Assembly (NCBI GenBank): GCA_963745755.1
Contig: CAVUYP010000001.1
Location: forward strand, 1,116,001-1,180,000
Source: RHKX01 sp963745755
Lineage (GTDB): Bacteria > Actinomycetota > Thermoleophilia > Solirubrobacterales > 70-9
Length of the DNA: 64,000 bases
Direction: 5' to 3'
Of this stretch, positions 17,763 through 28,633 are shown one piece after another. The notes beneath the pieces were generated by a model that searched no databases, was not told the origin of the DNA, and saw only the letters and a list, made by a program, of their open reading frames with translations. Each line of letters begins with the position of its first letter. Within the stretch, counting starts at the first letter, position 1. The translations under genes and the position numbers were made by a program.

Positions 17763-18740
17763 CCGGTCGCCTCCCTCCCCGCCATCGCGGCGGCGGCCGG
17801 GTCGTGGAGCAGGCAGGCCGCACGCTGGCCCGGCGCACCGGTCTCGATCAGTCCGGGATCGACGCAGTCGCAGGGCTCGAAGCGGCGCGGGCAGCGGGGG
17901 TGGAATCGGCAGCCGGACGGAACAGCGGTCGGGTCGGGGAGCTCGCCGCTGAGCAGCTCGCGCTCGCCGCCCCCACCGGGCGTCGGCACCGGCACCGCCG
18001 TGACCAGCGCCTGCGTATAGGGGTGCCGCGGCCGCTCGATGACGTCGACTGCCCGGCCCTCCTCGACGATCCGGCCGAGGTACATGACCGCGATCCGGTC
18101 GCAGAGCGACCAGGCGAGGCTGAGGTCGTGGGTGATGAAGATCAGCGCCAGGCCGCGCTTCCGCTGCAGGCCGACCAGCACGTTGAGGATCTGCGCCCGC
18201 ACCGACGCGTCGAGCATCGAGACCGGCTCGTCGCAGATCAGCCCGTCCGGTTCGAGGACCAGGGCGGCGGCGATCGCGACGCGCTGACGCTGGCCGCCGG
18301 AGAGCTGGTGCGGGTAGCGGTCGAGGTAGCGGCCGGGGTCGAGGCCGACGTCGTGCAGCGCCCGCCCGACCAGCTCCTCGTGCTCGCTCTCGGCGACGCC
18401 CTGGATGCGCAGCGGCTCGGTGACGATCGCGCTGACGCGCTGGCGCGGGTTGAGCGTCTGATACGGGTCCTGGAAGATCATCTGCACGCGACGGCGGAGC
18501 TCGCGCAGATCGCCGCGGCCGCCGACCACCTCGCCGTCGAGGGCGATCTCGCCGGCGGCGGTTTCCTGGAGCCCGAGCATCGCCCGGGCCAGCGTCGACT
18601 TCCCGCATCCGGACTCGCCGACGACGCCGAGGATCTCGCCGGGGCGCCACTCGAGCGAGACGCCGTCGAGCGCCCGCGCCGTCGAGCGGCGCGCCTTGAA
18701 CTGCGACCGCGAGGTCGCGGACCTCCATCAGTGGCGTCGC

Positions 18741-18744
<4 letters not shown>
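17759..18744 (-). CDS. Oligopeptide ABC transporter ATP-binding protein (OppF/DppF)
   Basis: About 328 aa. Walker A GESGCGKST, Q-loop MIFQDPYQTLNPRQ, signature QLSGGQRQRVAIA, Walker B GLICDEPVSMLD and switch ITHDLSLA are all present. The C-terminal Cys cluster GCRFHPRCPRRFEPC is typical of peptide transporter ATPases. The ATG start at 18744 overlaps the oppD stop; frame breaks near 18725 and 18700 separate the first strand from the Walker A part. It couples with OppD at the OppBC permease on the inner membrane face. Confidence 0.87.
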
Positions 18745-19759
<1,015 letters not shown>

Positions 19760-19763
<4 letters not shown>

Positions 19764-20606
19764 TTCGCCTCCTGAAGCCGCGGGTTGACGAACTCCTCGA
19801 ACAGGAAGCCGACCATCGCGACGGCCAGCACCAGGATCGTGATGCAGAGGCCGGGCGGGATCACGTACCACCAGGCGCCGGCGCTCGGCGCCCCCGAGCC
19901 GAACGCGTTCTCGAGCATCGTCCCCCACGAGATCCTCGTCGGATCGCCGAGCCCGAGGAACGAGAGCGCCGCCTCGGAGAGGATCGCGACGGCGACGATC
20001 AGCACGGTGTTGGCGAAGATCAGCGGCAGCGTGTTGGGGAGGATGTGCGTCTTGATGATGTAGCCGTCGCCGGCGCCGAGCGCCCGCGCCCGCTCGACGA
20101 AGGCGCGCTCCCGCAGGGTCAGCACCTGGGCTCGGACGATCCGGCCGGTGCCCGCCCACGAGGTCAGGCCGATGACGGCGATCAGCACCCACAGCGACGG
20201 GTTCAGCACCCGCGCGAGGACGATCATCAGCGGCAGCGTCGGGATCACCAGGAACCAGTTCTCGACCGCGTCGAGCGATGCGGTCGGTCCAGCCGCCGAA
20301 GTAGCCGCCGATCAGCCCGACCGCCGAGCCGAGCAGCGCCGAGATGATCGCCGCGGCGAAGCCGACGACCATCGACACCCGCGCGCCGGCGAGGATCTGC
20401 GAGAAGACGTCGGCGCCGTTCTCGGTCGTCCCGAGCCAGTGGTCGAAGCTGGGCGCGGCGAGCACGTCGAGGCTCGACGCGTTCGGGTCGTAGGGGGCGA
20501 TCGCGGTCCCGAAGACCGCCAGGAACGCGAACAGGCCGAGGGTGCCGAGGCCGATCCGGCCCCGCCAGGTGCCGAACAGCAGCTCCCGGACCCGCGTATC
20601 GGTCAT
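19760..20606 (-). CDS. Oligopeptide ABC transporter permease (OppC/DppC)
   Basis: About 282 aa inner-membrane permease. The first helix is followed by FDHWLGTTENGADVFSQILAG, the usual OppC periplasmic signature. The transmembrane part contains RERAFVERARALGAGDGYII, the EAA loop contacting the ATPases, and TILVLAVAMVGFLFEEFVNPRL at the end. One base too many near 20275 splits the reading. The ATG at 20606 overlaps the oppB stop, and the stop overlaps the oppD GTG. Confidence 0.88.
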
Positions 20607-21575
20607 TTCGTCTGCACCCGCGGGTCGAGGTAGAAGTAGAGGATGTCGGCCAGCAGGTTGGCGAGGATCACGCCGGCCGAGAAGACCAGGAAGGTGCCCT
20701 GGAGGACCGGGAAGTCCTTGTCGTTGATCGCCGTGAAGCTGAGCTCGCCGAGGCCCGGCCAGGAGAAGATCGTCTCGATCGTGATCGCGCCGCCGGCGAC
20801 GGCCCCGAACTGGATCGCCGAGAGCGTGACCAGCGGCAGCAGCGCGTTCGGGACCGCGTGGCGGCGGACGACCCGCTCCCAGGGGAGCCCGATCGCCCGC
20901 TTGACGGTGATGAAGTCCTCGGTCAGCACGTCGACCATCGACGAGCGCATGATCAGGAAGTACTGGCCGAGCAGCATCAGGGTCATCGCCGTGACCGGCA
21001 GGACCATGTGCTCGGCGACGTTGAGCGCCTCCGCGAAGAAGCTCGAGAACTCGCTCTCCCGGGCGTCATCTGCAGGCCGGCCGGGAGGATCGGGATCGCG
21101 ACCGCGAAGACGAGGATCAGGATGATCCCGATCCAGTACTCGGGCGACGCGTAGGTGAACAGGCTGAAGCCGAGCAGGCCGTCGTCGGTCTTCTCGCCGC
21201 GCCTGGTCGCGGCCACCACCCCCATCCAGGCGCCGATCAGGGTCGCCAGCAGCGTTCCGGTGCCGACCAGCAGCAGCGTCCACGGCAGCGCCCGCTTGAT
21301 CTCGTCCCAGACCGGCTCCCGCGAGCCCTGGCTGACGCCGAGGTCGAGCCGGGCGGTGTCGCCCATGTAGTCGAGGAACTGCCCGGTCAGCGGCTTGTCG
21401 AGGCCGTAGTCGCTGCGCAGCTGGGCGATCTCCTTCGTCGGTCGCTCCGGGCAGCCGGGCGAACTGCGTCGTCGGATCCCCCATCACCCGGAAGAGGAAG
21501 AAGTTGAAGATGAGGACGAACAGCAGCGTCAGCATCGCCGCGCGCGGCCTTGCCGGCGAGCCAGCGCCCGTTCAC
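20603..21575 (-). CDS. Oligopeptide ABC transporter permease (OppB/DppB), frameshifted
   Basis: About 322 aa. The GTG at 21575 follows a strong AGGAGG site. Segments MLTLLFVLIFNFFLFRVMGDP, ALPWTLLLVGTGTLLATLIGA, YWIGIILILVFAVAIPIL and EDFITVKRAIGLPWERVV (EAA loop) match OppB. It ends in ADILYFYLDPRV, the standard OppB terminus. Frame breaks occur near 21545, 21440 (a GTCG tandem duplication) and 21065. Forms the membrane channel with OppC. Confidence 0.87.
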
Positions 21576-23455
21576 GTCGCCTCCTGCCTCACTCCTCGAG
21601 CATTCCACGGCTCGTCGCCGTCGCGACGGCGCCGGCGCCAGGAACAGCAGGCGCGCCGCCGATCACCGACGACCGCGGCGATGATCGCGACGATCGACGC
21701 CGCCGGCGCCGCCGCCGCCGCCGTCGCCCGAGGAGCCGTTGGCGGGAGCCGATGTTGACGAGCGGCTCGTAGGAGACCTGCTCGCAGATCAGGTCGCCGC
21801 TGTCCTCCGGGCAGACCGGCTTGACGCCGCTGACCCGGTCGGTCCGGTAGGCCTGCAGGTTCGGGTCCTCGGTGAGGACCAGGTAGGGCAGGTCCTCCTG
21901 GGTGATCGCGACCATCTGCTGGATGATCGTCCTTGCGCTCGGCGGTGTCGAAGATGCCCGGCCTGCTGCTCGTAGAGCTTGTCGTACTCGGGGTTCGAGT
22001 AGAACGAGTCCGAGAGCCCGCCGATCTCGTCGGTCAGTGAACAGGCTGAGCAGGAAGCTCGGGTCGTAGGGATCGCCGCCCCAGCCCCAGATGAACGTGT
22101 CGAAGTCGGGGGCCGGCTTGCCGTCGACCTTCTGCACGGTCAGCTCGGTCAGCTTGTCGACGCTGACCACCTGGACGTTGAACTCGATCCCGATCTCGGC
22201 CGCCTGCTCGGCGACCAGCTTCGCCGCCTGGATGTTGTACTGCGACTCCGAGCGCACGTAGAGGTCGAAGGAGAGCTCCTCGCCGTCCTTCGTCCGCGGG
22301 TCGCCGCCGTTGTCCTGCCAGCCGGCGTCGTCGAGGATCTGCTTCGCCATCTCGACGTCGGGCGGCGTGTAGTTCTGCTCCGGCGTCTCGTAGAACGCCT
22401 TGTAGTAGGACGGCAGGATGCCGCTGCCCGGGAACGACGTCCCCTGGGCGGCGATCTCGTTGATCCGCTCGCGGTCGATCGCGTAGCCGAGCGCCTGCCG
22501 CACCGCCTTGTCCTGGACGGCCGGGTTGAACTTGGCGTCCGGGCAGTACTCCTTCGGGCAGAGGTTGAACGCGAGCTCGGTGTAGGCGGGCTGCGGGCTC
22601 GACAGCGTCTCGATGTTCGGGTCGCTGCCGATCCGCTCGAAGGTCGAGGAGGCGACCTCGACGACCATGTCGATCTCGCCGAGCTTCAGGGCCCGCTCGA
22701 CCGCGTCCTGGTTGCCGTACTTGACGTACTCGATCTCGTCGAAGTTCGGGCTCCGGTCCCTGCCACTCGGGGTTCTTCTCCATCGTCATGATCCGGCCGC
22801 GGTCGAACTCGGTGACGATGTAGGGCCCGCTGCCGACCAGCGGCAGGTCGGGCTGGTAGGAGCCGGTCAGCGTCTTCGACCGACTCCTTGCCCCAGATGT
22901 GCTCGGGGATGATGTAGACGAACAGGCCGCCGACGAGCCGCGCGTCCGGCTTGCTTGGTCGTGATCACGACGGTCTCGTCGTCGGGGGTCTTGATCGACT
23001 TGATGCCGGTCGTGTAGCCGGTGAAGAGGGCGCCCTCGCCGCCGAGCGACGTCGAGCGAGTACTTGACGTCCTTGGAGGTGACCGGCACGCCGTCGGACC
23101 AGACCTTGTCGGGGTCGAGCTTGAAGGTGACCGTCTTGCGGTCGTCGGAGATGTCCCAGCTCTCGGCGATGCCGGGCGCCGGCGAGAGGTCCTTGGGGCT
23201 GAAGTTGACGAGCAGGTCCCAGTTGAGCGCCCAGACGTTGTAGTCCTCCTCGTCGAGGGCGACGAACGGGTTCAGCGTCTGCGGGTCCTGGGCCCAGCCG
23301 ATCTTGAGGACGCTCGGATCACCGCCGTCGCTCGACGACGTCGCGTCGCCCGAGCCTCCGGTCGAGTCCTGAGCGCCCGCGGGCAGCGCCACCAGCGCCA
23401 GCGCCACGAACGCGAGCAGTGCCGCGCCGATCGTCCCCATGCCCCTCGAGCTCAT
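21572..23455 (-). CDS. Peptide ABC transporter substrate-binding protein (SBP family 5), heavily frameshifted
   Basis: About 620 aa secreted binding protein. The signal peptide runs to AGAQDSTGG with no lipobox Cys. SBP_5 features include KIGWAQDPQTLNPF, APGIAESWDISDD, TVTFKLDPDKVWSDG, the pocket region QALGYAIDRERINE and AKQILDDAGWQDNGG. At least seven breaks occur, including tandem 4-bp duplications at 22877 and 22949. The C-terminal reading is uncertain: a frame ending at 21572 overlaps oppB by 4 nt like the rest of the operon and would add a hydrophobic stretch (ASIVAIIAAVV) and an Arg-rich tail, suggesting a membrane anchor. Another frame ends at 21589. Confidence 0.83.
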
Positions 23456-23491
23456 CGATTTCCTCCCGTTGGATTCGACAACATTGGTTTT

Positions 23492-24462
23492 CTACTTCTT
23501 CGACTTCGCTACTGCAGCCTCGAGCACCTCGAGACTCTTCCCGGCGCCGTCGATCCGGGCGCGGACGCCGAGCGGCATCGTCGCCAGGTGCTTGCCGTGC
23601 CCGAACGGCACGTTCGAGATCGCCGGCATCCCGAGCGGCGCGATCAGCTCGTCGAGGATCTCCTCGATCGACAGCGTCGACTCCGGGCCCTCGGGCAGCG
23701 TCTGGTAGCCGAGGTTGACGCTCGTTCCGAAGGCGAAGCCGGCGATGTTGTCGAGCTTGCCGGCGAGGCGCAGGTGGTTGAGCGCGGTGTCGACCAGGTA
23801 GGGCTCGGTGTTGAGGTCCTCGACGATCAGGATGCAGCCGTCGGTCTCGACCTCGTAGGGGGTGCCGATGCTCGAGCAGAGCAGGGTCAGACAGCCGCCG
23901 ACCAGCGGCGCCTCGGCGACACCCTCGCCGACCGTCAGCACGTAGGGGTCCTCGGGATCCTCGAAGACCTTGCCGAGCGGCTCCGGCCGCAGCGCCCGGT
24001 GGAACCACTCCTCGGTCTCGGTCGGTCAGCTGATAGTCGCCCTTGCTGCGGGTGAAGCGCAGAAAGCTCGGGCCGTAGAAGCTGACCCAGCCGGCGTGGG
24101 CGGCGATGAACAGGTGCAGCGCGGTCAGGTCGCTGAAGCCGCAGACGATCCGCGGATCGCCGAGCGCGTCCCAGTCGATCAGCGGGTGCAGGCGGGCCGT
24201 CCCGTAGCCGCCCTCGAGCGCGTGGACCATGTCGATGCCGGGCTCGCTCAGCGCCCACTGCAGGTCGGCGGCGCGCTCGGCGTCGGTGCCGGCGAGGTAG
24301 CCGTGGACCTTGCGGTGGTTGGGGCCGAAGACGACCTCGTGGCCGCGCGATTCGAAGTACTGCGGTCGCCTGCTCGATCTCGGAGCGGGTCTGCGGCGGG
24401 CTCGCCGGCGCGACGACCGCGATCGTCGCCCGCTCGGGAAGCGCCGGTGGCTTGATCGCCAT
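23492..24462 (-). CDS. S66 family peptidase (LD-carboxypeptidase / MccF type), frameshifted
   Basis: About 322 aa cytoplasmic serine peptidase. The opening ALPERATIAVVAPASPP is typical of S66. VCGFSDLTALHLFI carries the nucleophile Ser, and IVEDLNTEPYLVD the Glu. FGHGKHLATMPLG holds the His. Frame breaks lie near 24362 and 24020, the second a TCGG tandem duplication. Family members trim D-amino-acid containing muropeptides (LdcA) or cleave imported peptide-nucleotide antibiotics (MccF). Next to a peptide importer, a role in processing incoming peptides is likely. The start is 3 bp after the TetR stop. Confidence 0.82.
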
Positions 24463-24465
24463 CGC

Positions 24466-25149
24466 TCAGCCCCTCCCCAGCGCCCGCGGCCGCCGCGAGA
24501 CGGCGGCGATCGCCTCGGCGATCAGCTCCGCGTCGGCCTGCAGCGAGCCGAGCACGAGCTCGACGTGCAGCTCGGCGACCTCCTCGAGCCCGAGCGGCCC
24601 GCTCGGCGTCGAACCAGAGCGCGACCCCGGTGCACTGCAGGAGGATCGCGTAGGTGGCGACGTGGACGTCGGAGGTTCGCAGCGAGCCGTCGCGGATCCC
24701 GTCGCGGATCAGCTCCTCGAACATCGCCTGGTAGCCGTCGCGCTTGGCGATCAGCGCCGCGGCGCGGCTCCTCGGTGAGGGCGCGGATCTCGCTGTCGGT
24801 GACGAACGCCTCGCTGCGTGTGCAGCCCGTGGTAGACGACGTGCTCGCGGACCGCGGCGGCGAGCTTCAGCGCCGGCTGCCGCTGCTCGCCGATCGCCGC
24901 CACGACCCGCTCGGTCAGCTGCTCCATGAAGTCGTCCTGGAGCTGGATCAGGATCGCTTCCTTGCTCGGGTACCAGTGGTAGATCGCGGCCGGCTGGACC
25001 GCCGCCGCGGCCGCGAGGGCCCGCATCGAGGTCGCGTGGTAGCCGAGCTTCGCGAACAGCTCGATCGCGGCCCGGTGGATCGCCTCCCGGGTCTCCGGAC
25101 CGCGCCGCAGGGCGCCGTCGTCTTCGATCGCCGCGGTCGGCTCAGCCAA
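24466..25149 (-). CDS. TetR family regulator of the kdd-opp operon (frameshifted)
   Basis: About 227 aa. The TetR domain reads REAIHRAAIELFAKLGYHAT, then LAAAAAVQPAAIYHWYPSKEAIL. The C-terminal all-helical domain includes LIRDGIRDGSLRTSDVHVATYAI. The start appears to be TTG at 25149 inside the end of kce; no better start is in frame. Breaks near 24825, 24770 and 24600. Being inside the operon, it is the natural candidate to bind the TGAACGATCGTTCA palindrome at the operon promoter. The inducer could be a pathway CoA ester or diamino acid; this is not shown. Confidence 0.78.
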
Positions 25150-25975
25150 GCCCCAGCAGCTCCCGGGCCTGCTGCTGGTCGGCGACCTCGCGGCCGAGCG
25201 TCGCGGCGAGGCCGGCGGCCATCTCGACGAGCGCCGCGTTCGAGGGGGCGTGGACGCCGCGGCTGATGTAGGCGACGTCCTCGAGGCCGGTGCGGATCCC
25301 CGGGGCGCCCGCGCAGCAGCGCCAGCGCCAGCATCCGCTGGTGGTGGCGGCCGATGCAGGTGACGGTCCAGAACGTCTCCGGCGGCAGCGGCCGCAGCAT
25401 CGCGTCGAGCGCCTCCGGCGAGGCGTCGATGCCGCCGGGGACGCCGAAGACGAGGTTGATCCGCATCGGCGCCTCGATGCACTCCCTGCTCGAGCCAGCG
25501 GACGGCGCTGACGACGTGGCCGACGTCGAACACCTCGACCTCGAGGGCGATCCCGGCCGCCGTCGCCCGCTCGACGATCCCGCGGCCGGCCGGCGGCGGC
25601 GTGATGAAGGTCTCGTCGCCGAAGTTCATCGAGCCCGACTCGACGCCGGAGATGTCGGGCTTGGCCTCGAGGCCGGTGGTCCGCTCCTCGATCGTCATCT
25701 CGTTCGAGCCGCCGGTCGAGACCATCGTCAGGATGTCGCTCTCCGGCGCGGATCCGGTCGATCACGTCGACGAACAGCTCCGGGCGCCCGCTCGGGGTGC
25801 CGTCGTCCTCGCGGACGTGGAGGTGGGCGACGGTCGCGCCGGCGGCGGCGGCGCCGATCGCCGAGTCGGCGATCTCGGCCGTCGTGTAGGGGATGTTCGG
25901 GTTGTTCTCGCGGAACACGTCGGCGCCGGTGATCGCACAGGTGATCACGACCGGGTCCTCGTTCCAGGCGCTCAT
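25142..25975 (-). CDS. kce: 3-keto-5-aminohexanoate cleavage enzyme (BKACE/DUF849)
   Basis: About 277 aa TIM-barrel Zn enzyme. ITCAITGADVFRENNPNIPYT, AHLHVREDDGTPS (metal His pair), MVSTGGSNEMTIEER, SGSMNFGDETFI, VFGVPGGIDASPEAL, FWTVTCIGRHHQRM and GLEDVAYISRGVHA are all Kce features. Kce converts 3-keto-5-aminohexanoate plus acetyl-CoA to 3-aminobutyryl-CoA and acetoacetate in lysine fermentation. Frame breaks near 25745, 25490 and 25305. The ATG overlaps the thioesterase stop by 4 nt. The dehydrogenase that makes its substrate is two genes upstream, which strengthens the specific call over a generic BKACE. Confidence 0.85.
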   Translation of the reverse strand: MSAWNEDPVVITCAITGADVFRENNPNIPYTTAEIADSAIGAAAAGATVAHLHVREDDGTPSGRPELFVDVIDRIRAGERHPDDGLDRRLERDDDRGADHRPRGQARHLRRRVGLDELRRRDLHHAAAGRPRDRRAGDGGRDRPRGRGVRRRPRRQRRPLARAGSASRRRCGSTSSSASPAASTPRRRRSTRCCGRCRRRRSGPSPASAATTSGCWRWRCCAGAPGIRTGLEDVAYISRGVHAPSNAALVEMAAGLAATLGREVADQQQARELLGLG

Positions 25976-26373
25976 CCGGGCACCACCTCCGATCGACTCA
26001 GTGACTCTCGCTCGGCGTCGGTGATCGCCCGGGTGTCGCGCACCGCGGGATCCCAGAGCACGAGCCCGAACTCGGCCTCGACGACGGTCTCGCCGCGCGG
26101 GCCGAGGATCGACTCCGTCGTCCGCAGGCTCTTGCGGCCGAGCTCGCGGACCCCGCACTGGACCGTGACCGCGCCGTGCCCGGGCTCGATCTCGCCCTTG
26201 AACTCGACCGAGCAGCGGCCGACCACGTACTCGTCGCGGCCGATCCCGTGCTCGCGCAGGAAGGCGTCGCGACCCTCCTCCAGGTAGGTGAAGATCACCG
26301 CGTGGTTGACGTGGCCGAGCCCGTCGAGGTCCTGCCAGCGGGTCTGGATCGCGTATTCGCGCTCGCCGCTCAC
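25972..26373 (-). CDS. Hotdog acyl-CoA thioesterase (FadM/YbgC-like)
   Basis: 133 aa. TRWQDLDGLGHVNHAVIFTYLEEGRDAFL holds the D-x-x-G-H-V-N-N-like motif of 4-hydroxybenzoyl-CoA/FadM thioesterases (here HVNHA). It is a single hotdog domain. The GTG start overlaps the kdd stop and its own stop overlaps kce, so it is part of the same polycistron. In lysine-fermenting bacteria this slot is taken by Kal, a different hotdog protein (3-aminobutyryl-CoA ammonia-lyase). This one looks like a thioesterase and might act on 3-aminobutyryl-CoA or acetoacetyl-CoA. That is inference. Confidence 0.82.
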   Translation of the reverse strand: MSGEREYAIQTRWQDLDGLGHVNHAVIFTYLEEGRDAFLREHGIGRDEYVVGRCSVEFKGEIEPGHGAVTVQCGVRELGRKSLRTTESILGPRGETVVEAEFGLVLWDPAVRDTRAITDAERESLSRSEVVPG

Positions 26374-27380
26374 GCGAACGCCTCCCGCAGCGGCGCGACC
26401 CGGCGGTAGAGGTCGAGCGCGTAGCTGCCGGCGTCGGGCGCGTAGCCGTTGCCGACGATCATCGTCACGTCGGCGCTCTGCCCGTCGGCGGTCAGCGCCG
26501 CGGTCTGAAAGCGCGTCGCCATCGAGTAGAAGAGCACCGTGCCGCCGGCGGCGGTGAGCAGGATCGCGGTCGGCTCGCAGCCGGTCGCGTTGACGACGAC
26601 GACGGTCAGATCGGCCGGGCCGACGCCGGCCGCGCGGACCGCCTCGAGCGCCGCCAGCGGATCGCGGAGGTCGGCGGCGACGGCGACGTCGCAGAGGCCG
26701 AGCGCGGCGACCCGGTCGACGGCGTCGTCGTCGACGTCGACGGCGACGACAGTGCCGCCGTCCATCGCGTCGCGGGCGGCGGCGAGCGCGAGCTTGCCGG
26801 CATGACCGGCGCCGAGCACGCAGACCGTCCCGTCGGCCGGGGCCAGGTCGCGGGTGTGCGAGCCGGCGCCGTAGACGTCGTAGAGCTCGATCGCCGTCGC
26901 GACCGGGAGGTCGTCGGGCAGCGGTCCCCAGGGCGCCCGCTGGCAGACGTAGGCGGTGCCCTCGACGGCGACCTGGGCCGAATCGGGATCGACCCCGGTG
27001 ATCGCGTCGAGCCGCAGCGGGGTCAGCGTCAGCGAGGCGAGGGTGACGACCCGGGCGCCGAGCGGCGGCGGGTCCTCGAAGCGGTCGCCGACGGCGGTGA
27101 CGGTGCCGAGCAGGACGCCGCCGGAGTCGGTCCGCGGGTTGTGCATCTTGCCGCGCTCGGCGACGATCGCGGCGATCAGCTCGCCGATCCGGCCCGGATC
27201 GGCGCCGGCGCGCTCGCGGATGTCGCGGAACGAGGTCGAGTCGAGGCAGAGGCGCTCGACGGCCAGCTCGAACTCGCGATCGCGGACGGGCGGGCCGGCA
27301 TCGAGGCGCTCGGCCGGCTGCGGCAGCGCCCGCGGCGGCGCCAGGACCCTGTCGGCCCCGAGCTCCTCCCTGATGTCCAT
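26370..27380 (-). CDS. kdd: L-erythro-3,5-diaminohexanoate dehydrogenase
   Basis: 336 aa NAD-dependent enzyme. Distinctive Kdd features: RVLAPPRALPQPA at the N-terminus, IVAERGKMHNPRTDSGGVLLGT, VTLASLTLTPLRLDAITGVDP, a Rossmann turn CVLGAGHAGK, and YSMATRFQTAALTADGQSAD followed by DVTMIVGNGYAPD. It oxidatively deaminates 3,5-diaminohexanoate to 3-keto-5-aminohexanoate, the Kce substrate. The ATG at 27380 is chosen because AAGGTGG lies at proper distance; a TTG at 27398 would overlap the operator. First gene of an eleven-gene operon. No lysine 2,3- or 5,6-aminomutase is in the window, so its substrate must be made elsewhere. Confidence 0.88.
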   Translation of the reverse strand: MDIREELGADRVLAPPRALPQPAERLDAGPPVRDREFELAVERLCLDSTSFRDIRERAGADPGRIGELIAAIVAERGKMHNPRTDSGGVLLGTVTAVGDRFEDPPPLGARVVTLASLTLTPLRLDAITGVDPDSAQVAVEGTAYVCQRAPWGPLPDDLPVATAIELYDVYGAGSHTRDLAPADGTVCVLGAGHAGKLALAAARDAMDGGTVVAVDVDDDAVDRVAALGLCDVAVAADLRDPLAALEAVRAAGVGPADLTVVVVNATGCEPTAILLTAAGGTVLFYSMATRFQTAALTADGQSADVTMIVGNGYAPDAGSYALDLYRRVAPLREAFA

Positions 27381-27398
27381 GGCGAGATCCACCTTCAA

Positions 27399-27412
27399 TG
27401 AACGATCGTTCA
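27399..27412. promoter_or_regulatory. TetR-type operator at the kdd promoter
   Basis: TGAACGATCGTTCA, a perfect 14-bp palindrome of the kind bound by TetR dimers. It sits 3 bp downstream of the -10 box and overlaps the expected transcription start of the kdd operon. The TetR gene inside the operon (24466-25149) is the likely ligand-responsive repressor. Confidence 0.6.
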
Positions 27413-27415
27413 GAA

Positions 27416-27443
27416 CCTATACCGGCGCTTCCGGTCGTGTCAA
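27416..27443 (-). promoter_or_regulatory. Sigma-70-type promoter of the kdd operon
   Basis: On the minus strand, TTGACA (27438-27443), a 16-bp spacer and TATAGG (27416-27421). A near consensus pair in DNA that is otherwise strongly GC-rich, directly upstream of the palindrome and 35 bp from the kdd ATG. Confidence 0.6.
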
Positions 27444-27515
27444 GCGTCAAGCCCCCGATTGCCGAATCGCTCGCTTAACGTACGGCCGGTAACGACATCT
27501 GATACGAGTGACCCA

Positions 27516-28587
27516 GTGAGCCTCGCCATCCCGATCGTCTGGAGCGACCGCCACCGCCTGCACGAGCCCGGCGGCGAGGTCTGGGTCGGGGTGCGGACGG
27601 CGGGCACCGAGCTGCCCGCCCGCGCCGAGCGGATCCGCGCCGCCGTCGAAGCGGCGGGGGCGCCGCTGCTCGCCGCCGTCGAGCATCCCGACGACGTCGC
27701 CCTGCCGCCTCCACGACCCGCTGCTCGTCGCCTGGCTGCGCGAGGCATGGGAGGCCTGGCAGCGCTCGGGGCTGACCGACGACCCGGGCCAGGACCGCGT
27801 CGTCCCCTACCTGTTCGCGCACCCCGGCCTGATCGGCGACCTGCCGCTGGTCGACCCGGCGGCGACGGCGGCGCGGGCCGGCCGCTTCGCCTTCGACACG
27901 ATGACCCTGATCGGCCCCGGCACCTGGCCGGCGGCCCGCGGCGGCGATCGACGCGGCGCTGACCGCGGCCGACCTGGTCGGCGACGGGGACCCGGCTCGC
28001 CTACGCCTGCTGCCGGCCGCCCGGGCACCACGCGACGCCGCTCGGCGTACGGAGGCTCCTGCTACCTCAACAACGCCGCCGCCGCCGCGGCCCGGCTCGG
28101 CGATGCGATCGGCGGGCCCGTCGCCGTGCTCGACATCGACGCTCATCACGGCAACGGCACCCAGGCGATCTTCTGGACCGACCCGGCGATCGCGACCGGC
28201 TCGGTCCACGTCGATCCGGGCGCCGGCTGGTTCCCCCACTTCCTCGGGTTCGCCGGCGAGCGCGGCGGCGACGGGGCCGAGGGGTCGAACCTCAACCTGC
28301 CGCTCGCTCCCGGCTCGGGCGACGGCCCGTGGCTGCAAGCGGTCGCCGGCCTCTGCGACTTCGCCCGGGAGGCGGGCGCCCGCGGCCTCGTCGTCGCGCT
28401 CGGGGTCGACGCGGCCGGCGGCGACCCGGAGAGCCCGCTCGAGGTCAGCGCCGACGGCTACCGGCAGGCCGGAGCGCTGCTGGCCGGCCTCGGCCTGCCG
28501 ACGGTGATCGTCCAGGAGGGCGGCTACGACCTCGACACGATCGGCGAGCTCGTCGTCGCCACCCTCGAGGGGTTCGAGGCGGCCTGA
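27516..28587 (+). CDS. Histone-deacetylase-family amidohydrolase (acetylpolyamine amidohydrolase-like), frameshifted
   Basis: About 357 aa Zn hydrolase. CRPPGHHATP, GGSCYLNNAAAAAARLGD, VAVLDIDAHHGNGTQAIF (metal Asp/His), SVHVDPGAGWFPHFLG and IVQEGGYDLDTIGE are the arginase/HDAC-fold landmarks. Bacterial relatives remove acetyl groups from polyamines or other N-acyl amines. Start GTG 27516. One-base insertions near 27705, 27945 and 27990, plus one near 28035, explain the breaks. It is divergent from kdd across 135 bp containing the TetR palindrome, so it may be co-regulated and may deacetylate a diamino compound for that pathway. Confidence 0.82.
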
Positions 28588-28596
28588 GCCTCGACA

Positions 28597-28631
28597 TTGC
28601 AGAAACCGGCCATGGCGGCCGGTTTCTGCAA
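28597..28631. terminator. Bidirectional hairpin terminator between convergent genes
   Basis: TTGCAGAAACCGGCC, loop ATGGC, then the exact complement: a perfect 15-bp stem filling the 46-bp gap between the HDAC-like gene and the M20 peptidase gene. It has no long U tract, but A/T at the stem base serves either strand. Confidence 0.65.
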
Positions 28632-28633
28632 CC

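Noticed and set aside
27381..27398. kdd start at TTG 27398
   Set aside because: It would begin inside the operator with no ribosome binding site; ATG 27380 has AAGGTGG at good spacing.
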